Positions 29,046 to 39,920 are shown, numbered from the stretch's first letter. The stretch is 64,000 nt of DNA from Frischella perrara (GCF_000807275.1 NZ_CP009056.1:248001-312000), one strand, 5' to 3'. The notes: generated from the letters alone by a model not told the origin. Numbers and translations are program-made.

Positions 29046-30692
29046 TCAATAGTTTATTAAACGATTGTTATCAATAGAATAAAAATTATTGTTTGTTTGC
29101 AATTTACCGCTTAGATTTAATGGGTCTAAGGTACCGTTTAATTCAACCGTAAATTTATTAGTGTTTAAAGGATTGTTAATTATATGCCATAATGACAAAA
29201 TCTGACTATTAACAGTATGGGCTTGCAAGGTTAAAGATTGAACATCTTTGGGGTTTGTTAAACAGACCTCTCCCTCTAAAAATCCTTTCTCAACTAAACT
29301 ACTAAAGGTTATTTCACTACATTTAGGTTTAAAATTAATAATAAGATCGGGTTTCTCAAGGTTTATTTTATTCAATATACCGTGTTCAGCCTTAATCGAT
29401 ATAATTCCATTTAATTTAAGTGCATTAGCCTTCGAATGAAGTTGCACATTCTTACCGAAAGTTTCAAAAGCATCTAATTGAAACGGCAGAGTAGGATTGG
29501 TTGAAATGATAAAACTCGGCATCAGAATGAATTGTTTAATATTAATTTGAGTAAATAAGTCATTAGTAATATCCACTTTATTTAAAGATTGATACCAATT
29601 ATTGGGTAATTGGTAGTAAATTCCCGATGCAATCAGAGAATCAATGTTTAATGACTTATTTTGTAGATTACCTGAAAAGTTAATATTCCCTTTATTCCAA
29701 TTAGCAATCCCATGCTCAATTATAAGTTGGTCATTATCGAGATGCCATTGTAATAGTGGATTATTAATTGATTCATCAAACCAAATAACATTTTCAGCGT
29801 TAAACATTAAGTTTGATTTTTCCAGTTGCCAACCTTGTTGGTAATTGAGATTAGAGACTTCTAAATTACCATTTTCAATAATAAAATTAGGTAAATTAAT
29901 GCTACTATTTAAAATAGACAATTTTCGAATAGTGATTTTAGGCCAGTCCATAAACATTTTGTTTATGTGTGCAATATCAAGTTTAGATTGATAATTTAAT
30001 TTATTGATTTTTAATCTATTAACATATAATGAATTATCAGGAAAAACACTAATATTGCCGTTTATTGCAGCCTGAGAAAGATCTGCTCCAAAATTGGTAA
30101 TATTTAGTTGGCGATTTTTTTGATTACCTTCAATCAATATCGAATCAATACTGAAATCATCAAATTGTGCTTTTTCGACAGTGAAACTAAATTCACTATC
30201 TGTTTGTCGGGTTAATACTTGGGAATTCCAAGGTTTTATTCCACCGGAAAGATTTATTAAGTTAATTTTATGATTTATAGGTGTATTTTCATAATTAATG
30301 GATACATGATTAAGCTGTAAAAAATCGGTAGAAATACCTTGTGTATTAGAAGCAGCATTGATCTCACCATCAAATACATAAACATAAGCAAATGATTGAT
30401 ATTGTAATAGATGATTTGATTTGAGTCCGACTATTAATTTATTAGCGGTAAGATTATTTTTACTCTGGGTTTTATCCTGAATATAAATATTTTCAAATGT
30501 GAGTTCAAAAGGTTTTGCCATTGAATGAGAGATTTTACCAATGGAAATATCATAATTGGGAATCCAGTACATTAATAACTTACTTGTATATTTTGCTCCC
30601 CAATTGGTTTGTAACAAAAAATAAGGTAAAACAATACCAAACCAAGCAATGGCAATCAAAATATAGAAAAATAGTTTTAGACGATTAAGCAT
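29046..30692 (-). CDS. yicH: AsmA-family protein YicH
   Basis: 548 residues. One N-terminal membrane helix (about residues 7-27) ends in LLQTNWGAK, then a long beta-rich region predicted to face the periplasm, typical of AsmA-type bridge proteins thought to move phospholipid between membranes. Matches E. coli YicH in order: LLQT-WGA, SGGIKPW, SILIEG, FGADLS and EKGFLEG. The exact role of YicH is not settled. Separate from its E. coli neighbours. Confidence 0.82.
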   Translation of the reverse strand: MLNRLKLFFYILIAIAWFGIVLPYFLLQTNWGAKYTSKLLMYWIPNYDISIGKISHSMAKPFELTFENIYIQDKTQSKNNLTANKLIVGLKSNHLLQYQSFAYVYVFDGEINAASNTQGISTDFLQLNHVSINYENTPINHKINLINLSGGIKPWNSQVLTRQTDSEFSFTVEKAQFDDFSIDSILIEGNQKNRQLNITNFGADLSQAAINGNISVFPDNSLYVNRLKINKLNYQSKLDIAHINKMFMDWPKITIRKLSILNSSINLPNFIIENGNLEVSNLNYQQGWQLEKSNLMFNAENVIWFDESINNPLLQWHLDNDQLIIEHGIANWNKGNINFSGNLQNKSLNIDSLIASGIYYQLPNNWYQSLNKVDITNDLFTQINIKQFILMPSFIISTNPTLPFQLDAFETFGKNVQLHSKANALKLNGIISIKAEHGILNKINLEKPDLIINFKPKCSEITFSSLVEKGFLEGEVCLTNPKDVQSLTLQAHTVNSQILSLWHIINNPLNTNKFTVELNGTLDPLNLSGKLQTNNNFYSIDNNRLINY

Positions 30693-30775
30693 GTTTGATT
30701 GATTTGAAATAATGATAAATTAACTTTTAGTATTATACTGATTTTTTTTAGAGATAAAATTGATAGTTTAAATAA

Positions 30776-30865
30776 ATGAAAATAGTAGGGGTTATAGGTT
30801 TTTTTGCATGTGCATTAATGCTTGCCTTATCTCAAATACACGCTAATATATTGATTAAAGGTTAA
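30776..30865 (+). CDS. Possible 29-residue hydrophobic small protein ahead of greA
   Basis: ATG at 30776 opens a 29-codon ORF beginning MKIVGVIGFFACALMLALSQ, a Lys followed by a strongly hydrophobic stretch that could be one membrane helix or a signal peptide. A strong terminator starts nine bases after its stop, so it could be its own mini gene. There is no good Shine-Dalgarno sequence, and the region may instead only be the greA leader RNA. No family recognised. Confidence 0.35.
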   Translation: MKIVGVIGFFACALMLALSQIHANILIKG

Positions 30866-30873
30866 ATAAGACT

Positions 30874-30901
30874 CTCCCTTTTGATAAGGGAGTGTTTTTT
30901 T
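30874..30901 (+). terminator. Strong terminator in the greA leader
   Basis: CTCCCTT-TTGAT-AAGGGAG (7-bp stem, 5-base loop) followed by TGTTTTTTT. It lies 74 bases upstream of greA on the same strand, so transcripts from upstream promoters would stop here, giving a short RNA. E. coli greA also has a terminated leader RNA (GraL). Confidence 0.88.
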
Positions 30902-30974
30902 ATTGCTTATTGAAATTCAGCAATTGAATTTAAAATTGATTCTATAAGGAATAAATATCAAAGGTGAAATCATT

Positions 30975-31451
30975 ATGCAACAGATTCCAATGACGATTAA
31001 AGGTGCTGAACTATTACGTGCAGAACTTGAAGAATTAAAAAATGTTAAACGACCACAAATTACTGCTGCGATTGCTGAAGCGAGAGCTCATGGTGATTTG
31101 AAAGAGAATGCTGAATATCATGCAGCCAGAGAACAACAAGGCTTTTGTGAAGGAAGAATTCAAGAAATTGAAGGTAAACTGGCGCAAGCACAAATCATTG
31201 ATATTACAAAAATGAAAAATACTGGACGCGTAATATTCGGTTCCACGGTAACTGTATTAAATCTTGATACTGATGAAGAGATCACATATCGAATAGTTGG
31301 TGACGATGAAGCTGATTTTAAACAGAATTTGATTTCTGTAAATTCACCCATTGCTCGTGGTTTAATTGGTAAAGAAATTGATGATACTGTTTCGATTAAT
31401 ACCCCTGGGGGAGAAGTCGAATTTGATATTCTAAAAGTTGAATATATTTAA
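30975..31451 (+). CDS. greA: Transcription elongation factor GreA
   Basis: 158 residues. Rescues backtracked RNA polymerase by stimulating transcript cleavage. The N-terminal antiparallel coiled coil reaches the secondary channel with the acidic tip in [18 protein letters not shown] (Asp and Glu near residues 41-44). The C-terminal FKBP-like domain ends with [18 protein letters not shown] precedes the ATG. Near-identical to E. coli. Confidence 0.98.
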   Translation: MQQIPMTIKGAELLRAELEELKNVKRPQITAAIAEARAHGDLKENAEYHAAREQQGFCEGRIQEIEGKLAQAQIIDITKMKNTGRVIFGSTVTVLNLDTDEEITYRIVGDDEADFKQNLISVNSPIARGLIGKEIDDTVSINTPGGEVEFDILKVEYI

Positions 31452-31458
31452 TAAATAT

Positions 31459-31480
31459 TGCCGCATTGCGCGGCATTTTT
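31459..31480 (+). terminator. greA terminator
   Basis: TGCCGC-ATTGC-GCGGCA followed by TTTTT. It may also serve the convergent yhbY gene weakly. Confidence 0.88.
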
Positions 31481-31490
31481 AGTGTTGTCT

Positions 31491-31787
31491 TCAACTTTTT
31501 GGTAGAGCGATTTTTTTATCTTCGCTTGGTTTAAATAAAGTAAGAATTGAACCAATTAGTTGTACTTGTGTGGCATCAGTTTCACGAATTATTGCATCGC
31601 AAATTAATTTTTTGGTTTCTCGATCTTCCGCCGAAACTTTAACTTTAATCAGTTCATGATATTCAAGTGCATTTTCTATTTCAGCTAATACACCTTCAGT
31701 TAACCCATTGGCGCCGATCATTACGACAGGTTTTAGATGGTGAGCTTCACCTTTTAAATACTGTTTTTGTTTGTTAGATAAATTCAT
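31491..31787 (-). CDS. yhbY: CRM-domain RNA-binding protein YhbY
   Basis: 98 residues. Single CRM domain that associates with pre-50S ribosomes. KPVVMIGANGLTEGVLAEIE holds the GxxG RNA-binding loop region, followed by HELIKVKVSAEDRETK and VQLIGSILTLFKP. Divergent from rlmE, as in E. coli. Confidence 0.95.
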   Translation of the reverse strand: MNLSNKQKQYLKGEAHHLKPVVMIGANGLTEGVLAEIENALEYHELIKVKVSAEDRETKKLICDAIIRETDATQVQLIGSILTLFKPSEDKKIALPKS

Positions 31788-31890
31788 TTAAATTACTATC
31801 AATAAGGGTTGTATTTTTGTTATTCTACCCTTATATAGTATAGAAATTCAATGGTTATTCACAATTGTGAATAAAAATCAAGGATTAAAC

Positions 31891-32517
31891 GTGAGTAATA
31901 AAAAACGTTCAGCTAGCTCAACCCGTTGGCTAAATGAACATTTCAAAGATCAGTTTGTATTGCAAGCTCAAAAAAAAGGGTTGCGGTCTCGGGCTTGGTT
32001 TAAATTAGAAGAAATTCAGAAAACGGATAAATTATTTAAACCGGGTATGACAGTCGTTGATTTAGGTGCGGCGCCAGGCGGATGGTCACAATATGTGGCG
32101 TCTGTAATTGGCAATAAAGGTAGAATAATTGCATGTGATCTTTTACCAATGGATCCTATAGTTGGTGTTGATTTTTTACAAGGTGATTTTCGCGACGAAG
32201 CTGTACTCAATGCTTTACTTGCGCGAGTAGGTGAAGATAAAGTACAAGTCGTGATGTCTGATATGGCACCGAATATGAGTGGTCAACCAGCCGTTGATAT
32301 TCCCAGAGCTATGTATTTAGTTGAGCTAGCGCTTGATATGTGTCGAGATGTATTAGCACCAAATGGCAGTTTTATTGTCAAAGTGTTCCAAGGAGAAGGA
32401 TTTGAGCAATATCTGAAAGCTATTCGGGAAATGTTTAAAGTGGTTAAAATTCGTAAACCACAGGCATCTCGTGCCAGATCACGAGAAGTTTATATTGTTG
32501 CAACAGGGCGGAAGTAG
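31891..32517 (+). CDS. rlmE: 23S rRNA 2'-O-methyltransferase RlmE (FtsJ)
   Basis: 208 residues. Methylates U2552 of 23S rRNA in the A loop. The SAM-binding motif is [11 protein letters not shown] near residue 54. [20 protein letters not shown] and the K-D-K-E residues are in place. GTG at 31891 is preferred over the GTG at 31867, since AAGGA precedes it and it aligns with E. coli MTGKKRSASS. ftsH follows. Confidence 0.96.
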   Translation: MSNKKRSASSTRWLNEHFKDQFVLQAQKKGLRSRAWFKLEEIQKTDKLFKPGMTVVDLGAAPGGWSQYVASVIGNKGRIIACDLLPMDPIVGVDFLQGDFRDEAVLNALLARVGEDKVQVVMSDMAPNMSGQPAVDIPRAMYLVELALDMCRDVLAPNGSFIVKVFQGEGFEQYLKAIREMFKVVKIRKPQASRARSREVYIVATGRK

Positions 32518-32595
32518 CCAGTTGTTTTTTTTTGTAGTACTATTGTGCTCTATTTTTAAAGTAGCATAATCCATTATTTTTGAGGGGTTTTTCTT

Positions 32596-34506
32596 TTGAA
32601 CGACATGGTAAAAAATCTGCTAATTTGGGGTGTTATTGCTGTTGTATTAATTGCTGTGTTTAATCAATATAGTTCTGTGTCAGGCAGCGGTCAACAAGTT
32701 GACTACATAACATTTAATAATGATGTTATTAGCGGTAAACTTAAAGAAGTTCACATTGATGGTAGAGAAATTAAAGCCATCACAAAAAATAATAATAGTT
32801 ACGTGACTTATGTTCCTTATGAAGATCCTAAATTAATGGATATATTGAATGTTAATCACGTACCAACATATGGTACACCAGCCGATAAGCCGAGTTTATT
32901 GCTTACCATTTTGATTTCATGGTTCCCAATGATCCTCTTAATTGGTTTTTGGTTCTTTATGATGCGCCAAATGCAAGGTGGCGGTAAAGGCGGGCCATTA
33001 TCAATTGGAAAAAGCAAAGCTAAAATGCTAACCCCTGATCAAATCAAAACTAAATTTACTGATGTCGCAGGTAGTGAAGAAGCTAAACAAGAAGTAACAG
33101 AAGTTGTCGATTTCTTACGTGATCCGGGTAAATATCAAAAATTAGGTGGACGTATACCAAAAGGTATTCTTATGGTTGGGCCACCAGGAACGGGTAAAAC
33201 ACTATTAGCTAAAGCCATTGCAGGTGAAGCTAATGTACCTTTCTTTAGTATCTCTGGTTCTGATTTTGTTGAAATGTTTGTTGGTGTTGGTGCTTCACGA
33301 GTACGTGATCTTTTTGAACAAGCACGTAAACATGCGCCATGCATTATCTTTATTGATGAAATTGATGCTGTAGGTCGCAAGCGAGGTAATGGTTCTATGG
33401 GAGGACACGATGAACGTGAACAAACATTGAATCAAATGTTGGTCGAGATGGATGGGTTTGAGACCAATAGTGGAATTATTATTATTGCAGCGACCAACCG
33501 CGCTGATATTTTAGATCCCGCTTTATTACGTCCTGGTCGATTTGACCGTCAAGTACAAATTGATCGACCAGACATGAAAAGTCGTGAGCAAATATTAGCA
33601 GTACATGTTCGAAAAGTTCCTTTAGAAAATAATGTTGATTTATCAGTATTAGCGAGAGGTACGCCAAATTATTCGGGTGCGGATCTTGCTAACTTAGTAA
33701 ATGAAGCAGCTTTATTTGCTGCTCGGCGTAATAAACGCTTAGTTGGCATGGAAGAATTTGAAGAAGCTAAAGACAAAATCAATATGGGGACTAAGCGAAC
33801 TTCGTTATCAATGAGTTTAGAAGAGTTAACAAATACTGCTTATCATGAGGCGGGTCATGCCATTGTAGGCTATTTAGTTCCTGAACATGATCCACTTCAT
33901 AAAGTGACTATCATTCCTCGAGGAAGAGCATTAGGTGTGACGTTTTTCTTACCAGAAGGTGATCAAATTAGTAAAAGCCGTATTAGCCTTGAATCACAAA
34001 TATCAACGCTATACGCTGGAAGAATTGCGGAAGGTTTAATTTATGGTGAAGATAAAATTACTTCAGGCGCATCAAGTGATATTCGTTATGCCTCCAGTCT
34101 TGCCCGAGCGATGGTGACTGAATGGGGTTTTTCAGATCGTTTACCACCAGTGCTATTTGAATATGAAGAATCATCATACGGACCATTAAAGCGAATTTCT
34201 GATAATACAGCAAAAATTATTGATGAAGAGGTTGAAGCAATCGTTGATCGTAACTATAAGCGTGCAAAACAGCTTTTAACCGATAATATTGACATTCTTC
34301 ATGCAATGAAAGATGCTTTACTTAAATATGAAACCATCGGTATTAAACAAATAGATGAATTAATGCAACGTAAACCAATTACTCCGCCGGATGATTGGAC
34401 AGAAAAAGATGAGCAAGCAGCGAATAAAACGCTACAACAAACTAACAATACCATGTTAGAACCTAATGAAAAATCATCAAGTGATGATTCATCTAATAAT
34501 AGCTAG
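32596..34506 (+). CDS. ftsH: Membrane AAA+ zinc protease FtsH
   Basis: 636 residues. Hexameric inner-membrane protease that degrades misassembled membrane proteins, sigma-32 and LpxC. Two membrane segments at about 7-25 and 98-120. Walker A GPPGTGKT at about 195-202, second region of homology [20 protein letters not shown] near 300, zinc site HEAGH at about 417-421. The Ser/Asn-rich tail is poorly conserved. TTG start after GAGGGG (32582-32587); ATG at 32605 is the alternative. Confidence 0.97.
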   Translation: MNDMVKNLLIWGVIAVVLIAVFNQYSSVSGSGQQVDYITFNNDVISGKLKEVHIDGREIKAITKNNNSYVTYVPYEDPKLMDILNVNHVPTYGTPADKPSLLLTILISWFPMILLIGFWFFMMRQMQGGGKGGPLSIGKSKAKMLTPDQIKTKFTDVAGSEEAKQEVTEVVDFLRDPGKYQKLGGRIPKGILMVGPPGTGKTLLAKAIAGEANVPFFSISGSDFVEMFVGVGASRVRDLFEQARKHAPCIIFIDEIDAVGRKRGNGSMGGHDEREQTLNQMLVEMDGFETNSGIIIIAATNRADILDPALLRPGRFDRQVQIDRPDMKSREQILAVHVRKVPLENNVDLSVLARGTPNYSGADLANLVNEAALFAARRNKRLVGMEEFEEAKDKINMGTKRTSLSMSLEELTNTAYHEAGHAIVGYLVPEHDPLHKVTIIPRGRALGVTFFLPEGDQISKSRISLESQISTLYAGRIAEGLIYGEDKITSGASSDIRYASSLARAMVTEWGFSDRLPPVLFEYEESSYGPLKRISDNTAKIIDEEVEAIVDRNYKRAKQLLTDNIDILHAMKDALLKYETIGIKQIDELMQRKPITPPDDWTEKDEQAANKTLQQTNNTMLEPNEKSSSDDSSNNS

Positions 34507-34520
34507 TTAACTTATAAATA

Positions 34521-34547
34521 AAAAACGCGCTGTAGCGCGTTTTTTTA
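34521..34547 (+). terminator. ftsH terminator
   Basis: AAAAACGCGC-TGTA-GCGCGTTTTTTT: a 6-bp GC stem extended by A-T pairs and a seven-T run. Some readthrough into folP is likely, since no clear folP promoter is seen. Confidence 0.9.
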
Positions 34548-34571
34548 TAACTAATTTAAAGTGATAACATA

Positions 34572-35408
34572 ATGGAAATCAAATTTAACCAATATACTAT
34601 GGATCTAACATTTCCCCATGTAATGGGGATATTGAATATGACGCCAGATTCTTTTTCTGATGGTGGTCATTATAATAATCTTGATGCAGCAATGCATCGT
34701 GTTGATAAAATGATCCAAGACGGAGCAACATTCATTGATGTCGGAGGGGAATCAACAAGACCAGGAGCTGCCGAAGTTCATGTCGACGAGGAATTGGATC
34801 GAGTTGTACCTATTGTTGAAAAAATAGCTAAATATTATGATGTTTGGATTTCTGTTGATACATCCAAGCCACAAGTTATGCTTGAATCGGCTAAAGCTGG
34901 CGCTCATTTAATTAATGATATTCGCGCTCTAACTTTACCAGGGGCTATAGAAGCCGCACAAAAAGCGGGATTACCAGTTTGTTTGATGCATATGCAAGGT
35001 GAACCACAAACTATGCAACAATCACCTCATTATGATAATGATATCTATCATGAAGTCGATAGTTTCTTTGCACAACATATTCAACGTTGTATTGATGCAG
35101 GAATTGAACGACAGAAAATTATCTTAGATCCCGGCTTTGGTTTTGGTAAAACGTTACAACATAATTATCGATTATTAGCTAAATTGTCTGATTTCCACCA
35201 TTTTGGTTTACCGCTGTTAGTTGGGATGTCACGTAAATCAATGATCGGGCAAGTTCTAAATGTACCGCCATTAGAAAGAATGATTGGTAGTGTGACATGT
35301 GCTGTAATGGCAGCTATGAAGGGCGCACAAATTATTCGTGTTCATGATGTTAAAGAAACTTTTGATGCTTTACGTTTAGTACAAGCAACATTAGCGGAAC
35401 AAAATTAA
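34572..35408 (+). CDS. folP: Dihydropteroate synthase
   Basis: 278 residues. Joins p-aminobenzoate to pterin pyrophosphate in folate synthesis; sulfonamide target. Motifs: ILNMTPDSFSDGG near residue 18, DVGGESTRPGA near residue 56, and MHMQGEPQTMQ near 138. KSMIG near residue 220 holds the pterin-site Lys. Order ftsH-folP-glmM is as in E. coli. Confidence 0.98.
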   Translation: MEIKFNQYTMDLTFPHVMGILNMTPDSFSDGGHYNNLDAAMHRVDKMIQDGATFIDVGGESTRPGAAEVHVDEELDRVVPIVEKIAKYYDVWISVDTSKPQVMLESAKAGAHLINDIRALTLPGAIEAAQKAGLPVCLMHMQGEPQTMQQSPHYDNDIYHEVDSFFAQHIQRCIDAGIERQKIILDPGFGFGKTLQHNYRLLAKLSDFHHFGLPLLVGMSRKSMIGQVLNVPPLERMIGSVTCAVMAAMKGAQIIRVHDVKETFDALRLVQATLAEQN

Positions 35409-35535
35409 AAATTATTTGGGATAAAATTACTAAGTCAACTTAATAAATCAGCATTGCTAAATACAAGTCAATATTATATTGTTACGGCAATGTAAATAAG
35501 ATCCAAAGTAATCTGAAATAAGAAGGAGTAGCAGG

Positions 35536-36879
35536 ATGTCAAAAAGAAAATATTTTGGTACTGATGGTATCCGTGGAAAAGTTGGTGAATATCCTATTAC
35601 ACCTGATTTTGCCTTAAAGTTAGGTTGGGCTGTTGGTCGTGTATTAGCCAAAGAAGGCATAGGAAATGTGTTAATTGGTAAAGATACTCGTATTTCAGGT
35701 TATATGTTAGAGTCTGCACTAGAAGCCGGTTTTGCATCTGCTGGCGTAGCTGCTGCGTTTACCGGACCTATGCCAACACCGGCAATTGCCTATTTGACAC
35801 GTACATTTCGTGCTGATGCCGGCGTAGTTATTTCAGCTTCTCATAACCCTTTTTACGATAATGGTATTAAATTCTTTTCTACTGAAGGTAAAAAATTACC
35901 CGATGATGTTGAAGCACTTATAGAAGCTGAACTTGAAAAACCATTAGTATGTGTTGCATCAGATAAATTAGGTCGTGCGAGCCGAATTACAGATGCGGCT
36001 GGGCGTTATATTGAATTCTGTAAAGGGTCATTTGATCATGAACTGAGTCTTTCAGGTTTAAAAATAGTGGTTGATTGTGCCAATGGTGCTACTTATCACA
36101 TTGCACCCAATGTATTAAAAGAATTAGGTGCACACGTAATTAAAATTGGCTGTAATCCAAATGGTATGAACATCAATGAAAAATGTGGTGCGACTGATGT
36201 TGATGCATTAATTGAAAAGGTCTTAGAAGAAAAAGCAGATCTAGGCTTCGCTTTAGATGGTGATGGTGATCGAATTATTTTGGTTGATCATAACGGTCAT
36301 AAAGTTGATGGCGATCAGATTATATATATCATAGCACGTGAAGCATTACGCAAAGGACAATTGCAGGGTGGTGTAGTTGGAACACTAATGAGTAATATGG
36401 GGCTTGAAATAGGTCTTAAAGAGTTAGGTATACCATTTGTTCGAGCTAAAGTAGGTGACCGCTATGTTTTAGAAAAACTAATCGAAAATGATTGGCGGTT
36501 CGGAGCTGAAAATTCTGGGCATGTTTTGCTTTTAGATAAAACAACTACAGGCGATGGTATTATTGCTGGTTTACAGGTTTTATCCGCCATGATTCGTAAT
36601 AAAATGTCGTTAGCTGATTTAAGTTGTGGTATGAAGCTATTTCCGCAAGTTTTATTGAATGTTCATTTATCAGGTTCAACAGATCCATTGAATCATCAAC
36701 AAGTAAAAGACGTTATCCAAGAAGTTGAATTAGCACTAGCAGATAAAGGTCGATTATTAATTCGTAAGTCTGGCACTGAACCTTTAATTCGAGTAATGGT
36801 TGAGGGAGAAGATAAAACGTTAGTAACACAATATGCTCAATGTATTGTTGATGTGATTAAAAAAGTTAATGCTAATTAA
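35536..36879 (+). CDS. glmM: Phosphoglucosamine mutase GlmM
   Basis: 447 residues. Converts glucosamine-6-P to glucosamine-1-P for UDP-GlcNAc, peptidoglycan and LPS. The phosphoserine loop [11 protein letters not shown] places the active Ser at residue 102. The Mg-binding loop is DGDGDR near residue 241 and the C-terminal phosphate-binding loop is [20 protein letters not shown] precedes the ATG. E. coli has secG next; here dxr follows. Confidence 0.98.
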   Translation: MSKRKYFGTDGIRGKVGEYPITPDFALKLGWAVGRVLAKEGIGNVLIGKDTRISGYMLESALEAGFASAGVAAAFTGPMPTPAIAYLTRTFRADAGVVISASHNPFYDNGIKFFSTEGKKLPDDVEALIEAELEKPLVCVASDKLGRASRITDAAGRYIEFCKGSFDHELSLSGLKIVVDCANGATYHIAPNVLKELGAHVIKIGCNPNGMNINEKCGATDVDALIEKVLEEKADLGFALDGDGDRIILVDHNGHKVDGDQIIYIIAREALRKGQLQGGVVGTLMSNMGLEIGLKELGIPFVRAKVGDRYVLEKLIENDWRFGAENSGHVLLLDKTTTGDGIIAGLQVLSAMIRNKMSLADLSCGMKLFPQVLLNVHLSGSTDPLNHQQVKDVIQEVELALADKGRLLIRKSGTEPLIRVMVEGEDKTLVTQYAQCIVDVIKKVNAN

Positions 36880-36960
36880 TTTTATTTATTGAATATAAAA
36901 TCATAGTATTAAATATCATGTATCTTCAGGTATTAAGGAAATTCAATAGGCAATAATAAT

Positions 36961-38175
36961 ATGACTTATTTAATCCCCAAAAACATTGCTATTCTCGGCT
37001 CAACAGGTTCAATTGGTTGTAGTACATTAGCGGTTATTCGACAAAATCCAAATTTATTTAAAGCTTATATCCTAGTAGGTGGGCAAAATATAACTAAAAT
37101 GGTTGAGCAATGTATTGAATTTCGACCTAAATATGTTGCTATGGCTGAAATGAATGCGGCTAAAACATTACAACAAGCTATTGAGCATTTACATCTTGAT
37201 GTGACTATTTTATCGGGTGAGCAAGATATTTGTGATTTAGTTCAATTACCTGAAGTTGATTATGTTATGGCTGCTATTGTTGGGGCGGCCGGATTACGTT
37301 CTACACTAGCCGCTATAAAAAAAGGAAAGCGAATTCTTCTAGCGAATAAAGAGTCATTAGTAACTTGTGGGCATTTGTTTATGCAAGCAGTTAAAGATTA
37401 TAATGCTCAATTACTTCCCGTTGATAGTGAACATAATGCAATTTATCAGAGTTTACCTAAGTTAGTCCAAGAACAATTAGGTTTTGCATCATTAATTGAG
37501 CATGGCATTAGTAAAATTGTATTAACAGGTTCTGGTGGACCTTTTAGGGACAGAGATATAGCGACTTTAAAACAAGTAACACCACAACAAGCTATTGCAC
37601 ATCCAAATTGGTCAATGGGGAAAAAAATATCGGTAGATTCGGCAACTATGATGAATAAAGGATTAGAATATATCGAAGCGCGATGGTTATTTAATGCTAA
37701 TCAAGAAGAAATGGAAATCATTATTCATCCGCAGTCAATTATTCATTCAATGGTTCGTTATATTGATGGCAGTGTAATAGCTCAACTGGGTAATCCAGAT
37801 ATGTGCACACCAATAGCTTATGCTATGTCTTATCCTGATCGCATTTATTCAGGTGTTCCGCCATTAGATTTTATGCAATTGTCACAGTTAACGTTTCAAC
37901 AACCAGATTTTAAACGCTATCCTTGCTTGAAATTGGCCATTGAAGCTTCACAAAGTGGGCAAGCAGCAACGACAGCATTGAATGCTGCAAATGAAATAGC
38001 TGTTGAAGCTTTCCTTAAGCAAGATATTGGTTTTATGGATATTGCTACAGTTGTTGATCAAGTGCTAAATCAATTAACTCTAGCCGAACCACAATCAATT
38101 GATGAAGTCTTTATCATTGATAATTGGGCTAGAGAGTTAAGTCGAATTGTTATTAGCAATAAAAATAAATCGTAA
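36961..38175 (+). CDS. dxr: 1-deoxy-D-xylulose 5-phosphate reductoisomerase
   Basis: 404 residues. Second step of the MEP isoprenoid pathway, also called IspC. NADPH motif [11 protein letters not shown] at about residues 12-22; metal and substrate residues in [11 protein letters not shown] near 160 and [13 protein letters not shown] near residue 227. Another isoprenoid gene, ispB, lies 16 kb away. In E. coli dxr is in the frr-ispU block, so this position is a rearrangement. Confidence 0.97.
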   Translation: MTYLIPKNIAILGSTGSIGCSTLAVIRQNPNLFKAYILVGGQNITKMVEQCIEFRPKYVAMAEMNAAKTLQQAIEHLHLDVTILSGEQDICDLVQLPEVDYVMAAIVGAAGLRSTLAAIKKGKRILLANKESLVTCGHLFMQAVKDYNAQLLPVDSEHNAIYQSLPKLVQEQLGFASLIEHGISKIVLTGSGGPFRDRDIATLKQVTPQQAIAHPNWSMGKKISVDSATMMNKGLEYIEARWLFNANQEEMEIIIHPQSIIHSMVRYIDGSVIAQLGNPDMCTPIAYAMSYPDRIYSGVPPLDFMQLSQLTFQQPDFKRYPCLKLAIEASQSGQAATTALNAANEIAVEAFLKQDIGFMDIATVVDQVLNQLTLAEPQSIDEVFIIDNWARELSRIVISNKNKS

Positions 38176-38286
38176 ATTTATTTTGTATTTTTTGTGTCAT
38201 TGATGATAGCATTAGTAATGAGTTAACGCTTATTACACTAAAGATTAAGAGTAATTTAAATCTGTATAATAAATAGGTTAACCATT

Positions 38287-38559
38287 TTACCATGCTATTT
38301 GGGGCGAATATTTTTCAGTAAGTTTAACAACCTTTAACATATCAATAATTTTAATTTCTGAATCGACAAGCTGCGTTAATCCACGCGCGGCTAAATCACT
38401 TTCTAATGCATAACAATGTGGAGTGATAGTCTTAATTTGTTTGATAATTGCGTTATCTCTTAAGGTTAAAATAACACCATTTTGCCAGAATAAAATGATA
38501 TCATTAGGTAGTATCAAGTTGATATCGATGGTTGTATTCGCGATTGTGTGTAATGTCAT
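38287..38559 (-). CDS. tusB: Sulfurtransferase complex subunit TusB
   Basis: About 90 residues. TusBCD relays sulfur from TusA to TusE and MnmA for 2-thiouridine at tRNA position 34. Recognised from the C-terminal half: CYALESDLAARGLTQ and KVVKLTEKYSPQIAW match E. coli VYALNEDLIARGLTG and RLTVKHPSQMAW. The start at 38559 fits the E. coli MLHTL; ATG at 38583 would add eight residues. No tusC or tusD is adjacent, unlike the usual tusDCB cluster. Confidence 0.83.
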   Translation of the reverse strand: MTLHTIANTTIDINLILPNDIILFWQNGVILTLRDNAIIKQIKTITPHCYALESDLAARGLTQLVDSEIKIIDMLKVVKLTEKYSPQIAW

Positions 38560-38643
38560 ATTTAAGCCGTAATTTGTAAACATTTCCTTAATAGCGTCTA
38601 TTCTTCTATAATAATTATTAAGAGTCTAGAAGAGAATGTTAAA

Positions 38644-39102
38644 ATGTCACACTTAATACGCTTAAAAACCGAGCAAGATACAATTGATTTGGGTAAACGA
38701 TTAGCTTTAGTTTGCTTAGATTACCTTAACACCCATGATGATTCAATTATAATTTATCTTGAGGGTGATTTAGGTGCTGGAAAAACGACCTTTAGTCGTG
38801 GATTTTTACAAGCCTTGGGTCATAAAGGAAATGTGAAAAGTCCCACTTATACATTAGTTGAGCCTTATGAATTTAAGGAATTTTCTGTTTACCACTTTGA
38901 TTTATATCGTTTAGCTGATCCAGAAGAATTAGAATTTATGGGAATTAGAGATTATTTATCTAAACGTAGTATTTGTTTAGTTGAATGGCCAAGTCAAGCG
39001 TCTGGTGCTTTACCAAATGCTGATGTCAACATTCATTTGATTTACGATAACTTTTCACGAATTGCAAATATCGATCTAATAACAAATAAAGTACATTTAT
39101 AA
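38644..39102 (+). CDS. tsaE: tRNA threonylcarbamoyl-adenosine biosynthesis ATPase TsaE
   Basis: 152 residues. ATPase of the TsaB-TsaD-TsaE complex making t6A37. Walker [15 protein letters not shown] at about residues 41-54, then [10 protein letters not shown] and HFDLYRL, LVEWP. First gene of the tsaE-amiB-mutL-miaA-hfq block, as in E. coli. AGAGAA precedes the start. Confidence 0.97.
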   Translation: MSHLIRLKTEQDTIDLGKRLALVCLDYLNTHDDSIIIYLEGDLGAGKTTFSRGFLQALGHKGNVKSPTYTLVEPYEFKEFSVYHFDLYRLADPEELEFMGIRDYLSKRSICLVEWPSQASGALPNADVNIHLIYDNFSRIANIDLITNKVHL

Positions 39103-39140
39103 CAGGTAGAATTTTTAGATTAAATAGAGTTTATATATCC

Positions 39141-39920
39141 ATGAAGATATCTTTTAAAATGCTTATATTGTCTTTTATGACACTTTTTATATGCTTTACA
39201 GCTGATGCAAAGGTTATTATAGCAATTGATGCTGGACATGGAGGTAAAGATTCAGGAGCAATCGGAAAGAAAAATCTTTATGAAAAGGACGTAACCCTTT
39301 CAATTGCCAATAAGCTAATGACTATAATGAATAAAGACCCGGAAATAAAAGCAATTTTGACGCGCAAAAACGATTCGTATATTTCTGTGTTTCAGCGTTC
39401 AGAAATTGCTCGTAAAAATAAAGCGGATTTATTAATTTCTATCCATGCTGATTCTGCCCCTAATCGTAATGCAACAGGCGCATCTGTTTGGGTTTTGTCT
39501 ACTAAACGAGCAGATACTGAATTAGGTCGTTGGTTAGAAAAACATGAAAAGCAATCTGAACTTCTGGGTGGCGCTGGAGATGTTTTATCTGGCGAAGCAA
39601 GTCATCCCTATCTAAGTCAAGCAGTGCTTGATTTACAATTTTCATACGCTCAGCGAGTTGGATACGGTTTAGCAAGTGATATCTTAAAAGAAATGAATAA
39701 AGTTGTGACTTTACATAAACGAGAACCCGAACATGCAAGCTTAGGAGTCTTGAGATCACCAGATATACCATCTGTTTTGATAGAGGTTGGATTTATTTCA
39801 AATTTAAGTGAAGAACGATTACTTAAAAGTCAGACTCATCAAGATAAAATTGCACAAGCAATTTATAGAGGTCTTAAGATATATATCAAGAAAAATCCGA
39901 TGATAAAGGAAAAACATTGA
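39141..39920 (+). CDS. amiB: N-acetylmuramoyl-L-alanine amidase AmiB, short form
   Basis: 259 residues. Signal peptide at about 1-23 and one Amidase_3 zinc domain: [15 protein letters not shown], the Glu and His in [10 protein letters not shown], and [10 protein letters not shown]. The helix [20 protein letters not shown] is retained; in E. coli AmiB this helix blocks the active site until EnvC binds. E. coli AmiB has about 445 residues, with an N-terminal AMIN septal-targeting region and C-terminal LysM repeats. Both are missing here. Overlaps mutL by one base. Confidence 0.93.
   Translation: MKISFKMLILSFMTLFICFTADAKVIIAIDAGHGGKDSGAIGKKNLYEKDVTLSIANKLMTIMNKDPEIKAILTRKNDSYISVFQRSEIARKNKADLLISIHADSAPNRNATGASVWVLSTKRADTELGRWLEKHEKQSELLGGAGDVLSGEASHPYLSQAVLDLQFSYAQRVGYGLASDILKEMNKVVTLHKREPEHASLGVLRSPDIPSVLIEVGFISNLSEERLLKSQTHQDKIAQAIYRGLKIYIKKNPMIKEKH

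Noticed and set aside
31867-31890. Longer N-terminus for rlmE from the GTG at 31867
   Set aside because: The extra residues have no counterpart in E. coli RlmE, and AAGGA fits the GTG at 31891.
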